The position numbers were made by a program, and so were the translations under genes. From positions 1 to 43,393 of the forward strand of contig WJMF01000086.1 of the NCBI GenBank assembly GCA_014728085.1: a DNA stretch of 43,393 nt. Direction: 5' to 3'. This document shows, piece by piece, positions 1-10,170 of this stretch. The notes beneath the pieces were generated by a model. That model saw only the letters and a program-made list of their open reading frames with translations, was not told the DNA's origin and did no database searches. Position 1 is the first letter of the stretch. Each line of letters opens with the position of its first letter. This DNA comes from Candidatus Zhuqueibacterota bacterium. Its GTDB lineage: Bacteria; Zhuqueibacterota; Zhuqueibacteria; Residuimicrobiales; Oceaniaggregativiventaceae.

Positions 1-1
1 A

Positions 2-1642
2 TATTGTGCATCAATTTTAATAATTTTAGTACTCGGCTTTTTCTTTGGTTCCAACAATGCCGCTGATAACAAATGGACGCCCCGGATTCTTTCAGAAGAG
101 GTTCAATCAGAGCACTATCTTCCTGACTTTTCCTATGCCGGCTATCGTTGGGGAGAAAAAGCTCTTCCCGAAAACCAGACAACTCTCAGCGTATTAAGCT
201 TTGGTGCAATACCGGATGATGGTAAAGATGATACCAAAGCGCTTAAAAAAGCGTTTGCAGCGGCACATGAGGTCGAGGGAAAGGTTGTCCTGAGCTTTCC
301 TCCCGGCAAGTTCATCGTTAAGGACATTCTCTTTATTCACCGCAGCCACTTCGTTTTGCAGGGCGCGGGAAGCGGCAAAACGGGTACATGTCTCTATTTT
401 CCCCACCCTCTGAATGATCTTCCCGTACCTGAAATAATGAAAGAACTGCAGGAATATCTTAAAGGGGGGTATTATCGCCAAAATATTAAAGATTTGGGCG
501 TCAAAGTACCCTATTCCCTTTATGCCTGGACAGGAGGATTGATCTGGACCGGCGTCAAGGGGAAAAGGATCAAACGGTATGTAGAAACCTATGATACAGA
601 CCCTGTAATCCTGACCAAAATCAAAAGCGGTAAAAGAGGGCAACATCAAATCACGGTTGATTCTGCCTCCCGATTAAAGACCGGAGAAATTGTCAGCATA
701 GAGTGGTACAACAGACAAGGTGAAGAGTCGACTTTGATCGATCATATCTATGATCATCAAAACGTTGAGGTTGGAAAACGGCACTGGATCAATCCCGATT
801 GGCCCCTGACATCCCAGGAAGTCATGATCACAGCGATAAATGGAGATACCGTTACGATTAAATCGCCTTTAATGCATGATGCCAGGCCCGAATGGACCCC
901 CCAAATTACAAAATGGGAGCATCTCGAAGAGGTGGGTATCGAACATTTATTCATCAGCTTTCCCTTTGATCTTTATAACGCTCATCATGTTGAAGATGGA
1001 TACAACGGGATTTTTCTGAGCGGTCTTGCCCATTCCTGGGTAAAAGATGTTAAAATAAACAACGGGGACAGTGGTGTCATCACTGAAGACTGTGCCAATG
1101 TAACCATTCAAAATTTGGAAACAACGGGCCGTAATTACCACTATACCATTATGTTCGGTAATGTATATAATATGTTGGCTAAAAAAATCACGGTGAATGC
1201 ACCTTGTAAACATTCATTAAGCTGTAATTCCGGATCGAGAAGATGCGTGTTCACGGATTGTGATATCAACATTCAGCCGACGCTGGACCAGCATCGTGCT
1301 GCCAACATGCAAAATTGTTTTGACAATATCAGAATCATTGACAGAGAGCCCCTTCATTCTTTTTTTGGTCTTGGAGGGGCTTCATACTGGAGGCCGGCAC
1401 ATGGCGCTTTTTCAACCTTTTGGAATATAAGTTTACAACTCGACTATCCTCATACAGCGGATACTGCTATTCAGCTAAAAGGAATCACCGAAGGTCCGTC
1501 AGCACGGCTGGTTGGAATAAACGCCAATTATCCCCTGGAAATATTGTATGGGCCGAATGCCTATAAAGAAGGCATTAACAAACGCAATATTACCGTGCCC
1601 TCACTTTATGAATATCAATTAAAAGAACGGTTGACAAAATAA
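2..1642 (+). CDS. Pectate-lyase-like right-handed beta-helix protein (5' end outside window)
   Basis: The frame is open from the first bases, so the gene begins upstream of the window. The first visible residues (SILIILVLGFFFGSNNAAD) look like the hydrophobic core and cleavage region of a signal peptide, so perhaps only a few residues are missing. About 55 residues further on, SVLSFGAIPDDGKDDTKAL is the usual opening of the pectate-lyase superfamily (Pectate_lyase_3) beta-helix domain, followed by GAGSGKTG and by repeated short beta-strands (for example GIFLSGLAHSWVKDVKINN). The product is probably a secreted or periplasmic polysaccharide lyase or epimerase. The substrate cannot be read from sequence, but the next gene is an alginate-lyase-fold lyase, which suggests a uronic-acid polymer. 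An internal TTG at 356 would discard the leader and first beta-helix strands and is not the start. Confidence 0.85.
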   Translation, partial: YCASILIILVLGFFFGSNNAADNKWTPRILSEEVQSEHYLPDFSYAGYRWGEKALPENQTTLSVLSFGAIPDDGKDDTKALKKAFAAAHEVEGKVVLSFPPGKFIVKDILFIHRSHFVLQGAGSGKTGTCLYFPHPLNDLPVPEIMKELQEYLKGGYYRQNIKDLGVKVPYSLYAWTGGLIWTGVKGKRIKRYVETYDTDPVILTKIKSGKRGQHQITVDSASRLKTGEIVSIEWYNRQGEESTLIDHIYDHQNVEVGKRHWINPDWPLTSQEVMITAINGDTVTIKSPLMHDARPEWTPQITKWEHLEEVGIEHLFISFPFDLYNAHHVEDGYNGIFLSGLAHSWVKDVKINNGDSGVITEDCANVTIQNLETTGRNYHYTIMFGNVYNMLAKKITVNAPCKHSLSCNSGSRRCVFTDCDINIQPTLDQHRAANMQNCFDNIRIIDREPLHSFFGLGGASYWRPAHGAFSTFWNISLQLDYPHTADTAIQLKGITEGPSARLVGINANYPLEILYGPNAYKEGINKRNITVPSLYEYQLKERLTK

Positions 1643-1672
1643 CCTGGAAAACAATGAGGAAAAATCTTTTTA

Positions 1673-2944
1673 ATGAACAGAAAAATAAAATGCATACCTT
1701 TGATTGCCCTTTTAATCCTTACCCTGGTTAATAAAAGCTCAATCTGTTGCCAAAATCTACAAAATCCAGAATCTCGGGTCAGAATCTTACCACGCGTTTT
1801 CCTTCTCAATCCGCATGATTTGGCAGCAGCAAGACAAAATCTGTTTGCCGGGGACAAAACGTTATCAGCAGCCCTGGAAAAATTAAGAGACAAAGCCGAC
1901 CAGGCTCTGCAAGCCGATCCTCTTTCGGTAATGGATAAACCCGCCACACCGCCGAGTGGCGACAAGCACGATTATATGAGTTTGGCGACTTATTGGTGGC
2001 CCGACCCGAATTCTGAGGACGGATTGCCCTATATCTGGAAGGATGGCATAAGCAATCCGGAATATTTGAATTATGACAGAATACCCCTAAAAAAAACAAT
2101 AAAGCGCGTCACCACCCTGGCATTGGCCTATTATTATAGCGATTATGAGCCTTATGCAGCTCATGCGGCAACATTGCTGCGCGTCTGGTTCTTGAACGAA
2201 GAAACGCGTATGAACCCGCACCTGCAGCATGCTCAGATCATTAAGGGCGTAAATAAAGGCCGGGGCGTCGGTATCATAGATACAAGGAGATTTACACAAC
2301 TGGGCGAGGCGATCGGTTTGATTTCACATTCGAATAGCTGGACAGCAACGGATCAATCGGCCATGGAACGCTGGTTCGAGCAATACCTGAACTGGCTTGT
2401 CAACAGTAATCATGGTAAAAATGAAGCTGATAGAAAACACAATCACGGCACGTGGTATGATGTCCTTACAACCTATTTGGCATTATTCATAAATAATGAT
2501 ATATTGGCAAAAGAAATTCTTGAAAAATTTCCGCAAAGGCGAATCGCGGTTCAAATCGAACCGGATGGACGGCAGCCCATGGAAATTAAGCGAACACGGT
2601 CTTTTAATTACAGTGTCATGAACCTGAAAGGTCTGTTTTACGCCGCCCTGTTGGGCGAACATCTGGGACTTGATATCTGGCGTTTCCGAACAAAAGATGG
2701 CCGTTGCATACGGAATGCATTGGACTATTTAATGCCCTTTGCAATAAAACAAAAAAAATGGCCATTCCAAATGATTCGTGGATGGAATGAGGATAATTTT
2801 GAAACGATATTCTTTTTGCTCAGAATTGCAGAGCAGAAATACCAACATCCGGAATATGAAAAAATGATCGAAAAATTGCCTTATATAAACGCAGAAACAA
2901 ACTGGATAAATCTTCTCTACCCTAACACGACTGAAAATGGATAA
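1673..2944 (+). CDS. Alginate-lyase-superfamily polysaccharide lyase
   Basis: 423 residues. An N-terminal hydrophobic leader (IPLIALLILTLVNKSS) indicates export. The mature part is the alpha/alpha toroid of the alginate lyase superfamily (Pfam Alginate_lyase; polysaccharide lyase families 5 and 38 share it). Visible hallmarks are SLATYWWPDP near residue 105 and NHGTWYDV near residue 257; the Asn-His and Tyr of the latter are the neutraliser/catalytic residues in this fold. Expected reaction is beta-elimination on a uronic-acid chain such as alginate or glucuronan; which one cannot be told. It starts 30 bases after the upstream lyase with an AGGA ribosome site, so the two are probably one operon. 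Family assignment is firm, substrate open. Confidence 0.85.
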   Translation: MNRKIKCIPLIALLILTLVNKSSICCQNLQNPESRVRILPRVFLLNPHDLAAARQNLFAGDKTLSAALEKLRDKADQALQADPLSVMDKPATPPSGDKHDYMSLATYWWPDPNSEDGLPYIWKDGISNPEYLNYDRIPLKKTIKRVTTLALAYYYSDYEPYAAHAATLLRVWFLNEETRMNPHLQHAQIIKGVNKGRGVGIIDTRRFTQLGEAIGLISHSNSWTATDQSAMERWFEQYLNWLVNSNHGKNEADRKHNHGTWYDVLTTYLALFINNDILAKEILEKFPQRRIAVQIEPDGRQPMEIKRTRSFNYSVMNLKGLFYAALLGEHLGLDIWRFRTKDGRCIRNALDYLMPFAIKQKKWPFQMIRGWNEDNFETIFFLLRIAEQKYQHPEYEKMIEKLPYINAETNWINLLYPNTTENG

Positions 2945-2994
2945 TAATTGTGACGCGATGATATGTGTCCAGGCATAAGATCAATTATTTTGTT

Positions 2995-3028
2995 TTGACG
3001 AGAGTTTCCTGAAACTAAAAAATAGTTA
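2995..3028 (+). promoter_or_regulatory. Possible promoter and operator before the URO-D-like gene
   Basis: The 193-base gap before the URO-D-like gene holds TTGACG (2995-3000), directly followed by a perfect 6-base-arm palindrome AGTTTC-CT-GAAACT (3003-3016), then an AT-rich stretch that could serve as -10. A palindrome lying in the promoter spacer would be a natural repressor site. The -10 match is poor, so this is only a candidate. Confidence 0.3.
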
Positions 3029-3137
3029 TGAAATTTCTCATTGAATCAATGGTGGTTAAAATGCTCTTTTCTTACCATCACCCGTTTTTTCCCGGACCCT
3101 AAATAAACAAAGAAATCAATGAACAGGACATCCAAAA

Positions 3138-4298
3138 ATGGATACAACAAACTCTACAAAAACGCCTACCAGTCCGGTATGGGCGATACTGCGGAATGAA
3201 AAACCGCACCGGTTCGTCTATGCGCCGAATTACTGGCAATGGTTTACACACAGGTTAAATCATAACAACGTTCCGAAGGAAATAAAACACTGCAAAACAC
3301 AGCTCGATGTTATTCAGTATCTGAACCTGGATGTATTCAGCAGGAACATCTATTCAGATCCGTATAAATATTGGTTCGGCGGTTTAAGTGCGGAAATTTT
3401 TGATGGCGTGGAAAGCCGGGAAATGTCACATCAAGATGGCAAAGATATTAGCAGAGAAAAAATATACAATACAAAAAACGGTCGATTAACCGAACGACTG
3501 CGCTATGTGATGAATGAATCAACTCTCGTAACGGAAAAATATCTGATCGATGACTATAAAAATCAATTAGCAGCATTCAAGGAGTTTATCCAGGCCCGGT
3601 CATGGCGTTTTGATGCGGAAAAATACAAAACAATACAAAATTCTGTTGAGAATCGTGGTGTCGTCATTGCCGGCGAGCTTTGTAGTCCTTTAAAAATGCT
3701 GCACTTTTACGTTGGATTGATCGATACGACATATCTATTGGTCGATTTTGAAAAAAAAGCCCTTGAATTGATGCAAATCCATGAAGAGCAACAACTAGAG
3801 CTTCTCAAACAAATGCTCCAGGCGGGAGTAAAGGTGGTGATGAGCATGGACAACCTGGATGCAAGTTTTCATCCTCCGGATTATGTCGAAAAATATTCAG
3901 CCTCTTTTTATGAAAAAGCAAGTGCACTCGCTCATCAATATAAAAGTCGTTTTTTCATCCATGCCTGTGGACAGCAAAAAGCAAATTTATCCCTGATCTC
4001 TTCTCTCGGTGTCGATGGCCTGGAAGGCCTGGTTTATCCACCGCTGGGTGATATCGAAATGGAAGAGGCTTTAAAAATGACTCACGACCGATTTATCATT
4101 ACTGGTGGTATTAGCGCTCATGAAACGCGTAATTTGACAGAGAAAAAGGAAATTTTCGATTATGTGAAAAACCTGTTCGACAGGGTACGCCCCTATTCAA
4201 ATCGTTTTATTTTCTCGGCCAGCTGCAACACCGCAATTGATACATCATGGGAAACAATCAAGCATTTCCGGGATGCGTGGTCAGAATATAACTCTTAA
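3138..4298 (+). CDS. Uroporphyrinogen decarboxylase family protein (corrinoid methyltransferase-type)
   Basis: 386 residues with the URO-D TIM-barrel C-terminal half: FFIHACGQQKANLSLISSLG (His-Ala-Cys-Gly near residue 273), then GLEGLVYPPLGDIEMEEAL and the closing ITGGISAHE strand. True HemE enzymes are somewhat shorter and carry an N-terminal arginine motif for the porphyrin carboxylates that I do not see. The H-x-C-G strand is the zinc-ligand region in MtaA/MtbA-type corrinoid methyltransferases of the same superfamily. Role as a methyl- or substrate-handling enzyme in catabolism is inference. The gene is followed after 13 bases by the Nramp-like transporter, so the pair is likely co-translated. 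A MetH-reactivation-domain gene at 10.2-10.9 kb adds to the corrinoid theme, but no corrinoid-binding protein lies in the window. Confidence 0.75.
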   Translation: MDTTNSTKTPTSPVWAILRNEKPHRFVYAPNYWQWFTHRLNHNNVPKEIKHCKTQLDVIQYLNLDVFSRNIYSDPYKYWFGGLSAEIFDGVESREMSHQDGKDISREKIYNTKNGRLTERLRYVMNESTLVTEKYLIDDYKNQLAAFKEFIQARSWRFDAEKYKTIQNSVENRGVVIAGELCSPLKMLHFYVGLIDTTYLLVDFEKKALELMQIHEEQQLELLKQMLQAGVKVVMSMDNLDASFHPPDYVEKYSASFYEKASALAHQYKSRFFIHACGQQKANLSLISSLGVDGLEGLVYPPLGDIEMEEALKMTHDRFIITGGISAHETRNLTEKKEIFDYVKNLFDRVRPYSNRFIFSASCNTAIDTSWETIKHFRDAWSEYNS

Positions 4299-4311
4299 CA
4301 AGGAAAATTCT

Positions 4312-5562
4312 ATGAAGCTTAAAAAACTGTTTTATAGCTTTTTACCAGGTATTTTTCTAATCGGATACAATATCGGTACCGGAAGTGTCACCTCCATGTC
4401 AAAGTCGGGTGCTAATTACGGAACATCCCTGCTCTGGACCGTTGCGATATCCTGCCTGATCACCTATTATTTAATTACCCATTTCAGCCGCTTCACCCTC
4501 GTCACGGGCATGACGGTGCTGGAAGCGGTGCGCAAGCATCTTCATCCCTGGTTGACCTGGTTCTTTTTGGGCGCGATCTCTATAATCATTATCGGAGCGG
4601 TTATGGGTGTAATGGGCGTTATTGCCGATGTGCTCGAAGCCTGGTCCTGGCAAGTCTTCGAGACAGGCATCCCCTCAGTCATCTGGGCCATATTCCTTTC
4701 TACACTGATTCTACTGTTTTTCTGGACCGGTAACACCAATTCAGTAAAAACCATGTTAAGCTATCTGGTCATTCTGATGTTCTTTGCATTGATGGCTAAT
4801 CTCTTTTTTGTCATCCCCGATATCAAGATTATCCTGCAAGGTTTGATCCCAAGTATTCCTAAAGATGTGGTGCAAAGCGATAACAGCGCCCTGCTTATTA
4901 TGGCCAGTATGGTCGGCACCACCGTATCCGTTATTGTATTCCTGATTCGCTCGATATTGGTCAAAGAATCGGATTGGACGGTGGCAGATATAAAGGCGCA
5001 AAAACGGGATGCCCGTCTGAGCGTCATCGGTATGTTTTTGGTCAGTACCGCCATAATGGTATCGGCAGCGGCTACTCTGCACGCAAGACAACTGGCCATG
5101 AACAACGCCTCCGAGATGATTCCCTTGCTGGAGCCCCTTCTTGGCACGGCTTCTATCACCGTGATGGCTTTTGGAATCCTGGCAGCGGGACTCTCCTCCC
5201 ACATCCCCAACATCATGGTGATTCCATGGTTGTTAAGCGATATCAAATCCGAAAAGTGCAATCTTAAAACACCTCTTAATAGAACGATTATTACTGCCTT
5301 GACGCTGGCTGGGATTACGATTCCTCTGTTCAACGCCAAACCCGTCTTCGTAATGCTTTTATCACAGGGTTTGCTCGCTATTTTGCTGCCGGCCATCGTT
5401 GGTGTCATTTTTTATCTAACATCCTCAGGTCAGCTGATGAAGGAGCATCGGAATAAAACCAAAGATACCATCATTCTTGCTTTTATCCTGCTATTCGCTC
5501 TCTTTATGGGCGGTGTGGGCCTGGTTGGATTTATAAAAGATATGTTATCACTTATAGTATGA
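4312..5562 (+). CDS. Divergent Nramp-family membrane transporter lacking metal-ligand motifs
   Basis: 416 residues with about eleven hydrophobic helices. The first helix region (FLPGIFLIGYNIGTGS... then GANYGTSLLW... and LVTGMTVLEAV) aligns with helix 1 of Nramp transporters. The family's DPGN metal-binding motif reads G-T-G-S here, and the helix-6 MPHN motif falls where this protein has SVIV (VGTTVSVIVFLIRS). The Asp, Asn and Met that hold the metal are therefore gone. It probably keeps the LeuT-type fold but moves something other than Mn2+/Fe2+; the magnesium-type Nramp relatives show that ligand loss can change substrate. The start at 4312 follows an AAGGAAAA site; an extension to 4237 would overlap the upstream gene and is unlikely. 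Context suggests a product of polysaccharide or methyl-compound breakdown. Confidence 0.75.
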   Translation: MKLKKLFYSFLPGIFLIGYNIGTGSVTSMSKSGANYGTSLLWTVAISCLITYYLITHFSRFTLVTGMTVLEAVRKHLHPWLTWFFLGAISIIIIGAVMGVMGVIADVLEAWSWQVFETGIPSVIWAIFLSTLILLFFWTGNTNSVKTMLSYLVILMFFALMANLFFVIPDIKIILQGLIPSIPKDVVQSDNSALLIMASMVGTTVSVIVFLIRSILVKESDWTVADIKAQKRDARLSVIGMFLVSTAIMVSAAATLHARQLAMNNASEMIPLLEPLLGTASITVMAFGILAAGLSSHIPNIMVIPWLLSDIKSEKCNLKTPLNRTIITALTLAGITIPLFNAKPVFVMLLSQGLLAILLPAIVGVIFYLTSSGQLMKEHRNKTKDTIILAFILLFALFMGGVGLVGFIKDMLSLIV

Positions 5563-5710
5563 AAAGAGAAATGACTGGTTAAATTTGGTAGAGCACTGAA
5601 ACGTTACCGTTTTTTATAGCAATGGAAAAGATAATAAAGACGAAAATATCTGGTTTTGCACCCAAATGTTACAGATTGTTTTACACATCCATATACTCGA
5701 ATAATAATCT

Positions 5711-6856
5711 CTAAACCGCTCTATTATTTACCTTCTTTTCATATATTCTGCAAGTCCGTACCTTTTCCATACCCAGTTTGATCACCGCGTCTTTCATAGC
5801 GTAATTATCTTCCAAAATATAATTGGCTTCAACATAAGCATCGATATCTCTCAATGCTTCCCAGATGCTCAGATAAAGCAAGGTATCGATCCCCTTTCGC
5901 TGAAATTCAGGAACGATTCCGAGGGCCCAGATACGAAAAACGCGACTGCTGCGCAAATTGAATAACAACCGAAACATCGCCCGGGGAAAAAGATGACCAT
6001 TGCAGCCCTTTACCAATTGCAGAATATCGGGCAGGGTAATACAAAAAGCGATCGGTTTATGATTTGCCTCGACAATCCGGACCAGCTCGGGCCAGACGAT
6101 CGGCTTCAAGTCATTGGCAATTCCCTCCGCCTCCATCTGGCTAATGGGTGCATATCCCCAATTATTGGATAAAGAACGATTGCTGAGGTCTACTATAATC
6201 CCGACATCACGGGTCAGATTTTTCATATCTATTGAACGAATGGAGAGATTAAATTTTTGCAAAAGCCATTCCTTGTGGCGCAAAAACCGCTCGGGGAGAG
6301 GATAATCTTGAGTGGATGCCGCAAAAATATCCAGATCCTTACTTTTTTGCAGCCCAAAACTCTGTAAAAGAGTGCCGTAATAGGGCGGATTATAAGGCGA
6401 CATTAAACGGGATGGCGATTCGAAATCATCAATATTGACACCCCAGTTTTGACTTTCAAAGCTGATCGGACCGCGCATTTTGTCCATGTTTTGATCATTC
6501 AGCCACCGTTCACAGGCTCTTAGCAATGCAAAAGCCACCTTCTGATCGTTGACCGATTCAAAGCTGCCAAAAAAGCCGGTTTTCTCATTCCAGTGCTGAT
6601 TATAGTGATGATCGACAAAAGCGGCGGCACGCCCCACGGGTTTGCCATCTGCTACAGCCATAAACAGCTCATAGTCGCAGTTGCCCAGCATGGCATTCTT
6701 GTCCGCGCTAAAGAGTTTTTTTTGTTCCATGCGCAGCGGCGGAATCCACAGGGGATCGTCCCTGTAAAACGAATAAGGATAAAGCACGAACTGCTTCCAC
6801 TCGTTTTTGCTTTTGACCCGGAAAACTTTCAAGGGCATTCCTTTTTCGAAGACCAT
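5711..6856 (-). CDS. YghO-like GNAT-fold protein
   Basis: 381 residues. The C-terminal half carries an acyl-CoA N-acyltransferase-like core: RIWALGIVPEFQRKGIDTLL is the beta4-alpha3 region with the Q/R-x-x-G-x-A/G pyrophosphate loop (QRKGID), and YILEDNYAMKDAVIKLGMEK is the closing helix. The N-terminal part (YRDDPLWIPPLRMEQKKLF, then MRGPISFESQNWGV) is typical of the E. coli YghO-like group of unknown function. The only internal alternative start, six codons in, has a ribosome site with no spacing. It lies convergent to the transporter upstream and 97 bases downstream of the SGLT-like gene on the same strand. No substrate can be proposed. Confidence 0.7.
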   Translation of the reverse strand: MVFEKGMPLKVFRVKSKNEWKQFVLYPYSFYRDDPLWIPPLRMEQKKLFSADKNAMLGNCDYELFMAVADGKPVGRAAAFVDHHYNQHWNEKTGFFGSFESVNDQKVAFALLRACERWLNDQNMDKMRGPISFESQNWGVNIDDFESPSRLMSPYNPPYYGTLLQSFGLQKSKDLDIFAASTQDYPLPERFLRHKEWLLQKFNLSIRSIDMKNLTRDVGIIVDLSNRSLSNNWGYAPISQMEAEGIANDLKPIVWPELVRIVEANHKPIAFCITLPDILQLVKGCNGHLFPRAMFRLLFNLRSSRVFRIWALGIVPEFQRKGIDTLLYLSIWEALRDIDAYVEANYILEDNYAMKDAVIKLGMEKVRTCRIYEKKVNNRAV

Positions 6857-6871
6857 CTTTTACGGCCCTAT

Positions 6872-6908
6872 TATCCCTCTGACCCATTATTCGTTGGCCA
6901 GAGGGATA
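6872..6908. repeat. Perfect 10-bp inverted repeat between symporter and GNAT genes
   Basis: TATCCCTCTG (6872-6881) is repeated inverted as CAGAGGGATA (6899-6908) with a 17-base loop whose ends can add two further G-C pairs. On the minus strand it follows the SGLT-like gene, but no T-run follows, so it is not a classical intrinsic terminator. It could be a processing or mRNA-end-stabilising hairpin, or a protein-binding site. Confidence 0.5.
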
Positions 6909-6953
6909 TCACAGCCTTTCAATCGATATATCATAATGTAGACACTTTTTTGA

Positions 6954-8708
<1,755 letters not shown>

Positions 8709-9040
8709 AGATCATACCCTTTCCCGCTTGAATTCTATCGATTACCAGTAGTTAATAAAAAGAAGGGAAAAAATATCGTATTTAACATCATACAATATAT
8801 TTTTAAAAATTGCCATAATTTTTTCAATATGACAAAACATTTAAAAAAATGCAACGAATAAACGGTATTTTTTGTGGTTATCATCATACCAACATCCATT
8901 GCATTTCAAAGGTAATCACCATCCTGGCAATTGAACCATGACCAGGATTGCTGTTTTATCTCGTTAACAAAAATTCATCTTGATTTACCGTAAATCCAGG
9001 AGAGTGTGTGAAAACAAGGTGTAAAGACAAAAATAGCCTT
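8709..9040. other. AT-rich intergenic region with one hairpin
   Basis: No coding frame is convincing here. The SGLT-like gene must be expressed from this side. A perfect 7-base inverted repeat, ATCCTGG (8921-8927) and CCAGGAT (8942-8948), lies mid-gap with a 14-base loop. No T-run follows on either strand, so it is more likely a binding site or leader hairpin than a terminator. Confidence 0.4.
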
Positions 9041-9665
9041 TTAAATTAAAAATGAATCCTGAATAAAAATGCTCAGTCCCAAATCCAGCTTTTGGTAATC
9101 ATTGAGACTGAACGGCTGTTCGCGGTCATGCGCAGCAACGCGCTTTCTGGTAAACTTTCGATACATGAATTCCGAGCCCAAAAGAATATTGTGCTTTTGC
9201 CAGGCACTATAATTGAGAAAAAGCGCCGGTGAAGCGATTTCATTGCGTTCGTTATTGCGCAAAGCCGACCATTTTGAATAATATCCCGACACCTCGATCC
9301 ACAGATCTTTTGAAAGGGTATATTCCATATTCACGGCGGGTGTAAACAGACAGGAAGCCAGAGGTTCGTTTTGACAGGGTGATTCGGAATTCATGTAATG
9401 CAAGGACAAACCGGTTTTTAACCGATCCGTAAGTTGCACATCGATCCGGTTATAGAAAGGCCGTTATGAAACGTATTCTGACTGCCAGCGTACGAATTGA
9501 AAAAGTCTTTTTTTAACCTTACCGGATTTTTATTCTTGCCGGTGACGATATTATTAGGATTACTTGATTATTTATCATACATTGAAAGGTTAAACAGACC
9601 GGTTTGGGTAAATCATAAAGCTTTCATGAATCAGATGAGCTCAATATCGAATGCCGGCAACTTTT
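9041..9665 (-). pseudogene. Decayed outer-membrane beta-barrel protein gene
   Basis: An open stretch of about 130 codons (9041-9439) has alternating beta-barrel-like strands (LKTGLSLHYMNSE, LWIEVSGYYSKW, NILLGSEFMYRKF, LDLGLSIFIQDSFLI) but no proper start. Reading upstream on the same strand, protein-like sequence continues: FYNRIDVQL in this frame, then after a frameshift near 9455 DFFNSYAGSQNTFHNG, and further up GLFNLSMYDK and FTQTG. The upstream part is broken by TAA at 9568-9570, TGA at 9613-9615 and TGA at 9631-9633. The RNA-binding protein gene begins just beyond on the opposite strand. It is best read as the 3' part of a once functional outer-membrane protein, possibly the porin partner of the SGLT-like symporter. 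The exact family is not recognised. Confidence 0.55.
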
Positions 9666-9687
9666 ATCCTAATCAAAGGAGCTTAAA

Positions 9688-10005
9688 TTGAACATTTACA
9701 TTGGTAACCTGCCAAAATCCACAGACGAAGAGACTGTCCGCAAGCTTTTTGAAGAACACGGAGAAGTTTCTGAAATTAAATTAATTAAAGATCAATACAC
9801 AAACGAACTTCGTGGTTTTGGATTTGTCACCATGCCTTCTCAAGAGGAAGCCAAGAAGGCGATTGAGGAAATCAACGAGACCGAGCTGGGAGGCCGACAA
9901 GTGATTGTAAACGAAGCCCGGCCTAAAAAGGACCGATCGCAGGGACGCAGAGGTGGCGGTGGTGGCAGAGGTGGCTCTAACCGATCGAGATCGCGTTCCT
10001 GGTAA
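9688..10005 (+). CDS. Small RRM RNA-binding protein with glycine/arginine tail
   Basis: 105 residues. A single RNA recognition motif fills residues 1-80: RNP2 is IYIGNL (residues 3-8) and RNP1 is RGFGFVTM (about residues 42-49), with the aromatic positions needed for stacking on RNA. The tail (GRRGGGGGRGG, then SRSRSW) is the glycine/arginine-rich extension seen in bacterial and cyanobacterial cold-induced Rbp proteins. It starts at TTG, supported by AAAGGAG about six bases upstream; no ATG fits the fold. Likely role is RNA binding or chaperoning in the cytoplasm. It stands alone with its own terminator. Confidence 0.92.
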   Translation: MNIYIGNLPKSTDEETVRKLFEEHGEVSEIKLIKDQYTNELRGFGFVTMPSQEEAKKAIEEINETELGGRQVIVNEARPKKDRSQGRRGGGGGRGGSNRSRSRSW

Positions 10006-10029
10006 CACAAAAACACGATATTGAATAGC

Positions 10030-10065
10030 AGGTCTTGTATTGAAAAATACGGGACCTTTATTTTT
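10030..10065 (+). terminator. Intrinsic terminator after the RRM gene
   Basis: A 12-bp stem (AGGTCTTGTATT at 10030-10041 with AATACGGGACCT at 10046-10057, two G-U pairs) is closed by a GAAA tetraloop and followed by a T-rich run (10058-10065), 24 bases after the stop codon. Confidence 0.85.
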
Positions 10066-10170
10066 CGGTTTTTTTCACACATCAAAAACATCACAAAGCA
10101 TTGGATTTGCCAGGGGAAAAAATTAGTGCGGGATTATTATATCGTATAATCCTGTAACTGTATTCAGAAC

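Noticed and set aside
5563-5660. Terminator after the Nramp-like gene (AAACG-TTAC-CGTTTTTT)
   Set aside because: The stem is only about five A/T-rich pairs, too weak to call.
9497-9691. Plus-strand 64-codon open frame before the RRM gene
   Set aside because: It is antisense to the outer-membrane protein relic, starts at TTG with no ribosome site and has no domain; the relic on the other strand explains the open frame.
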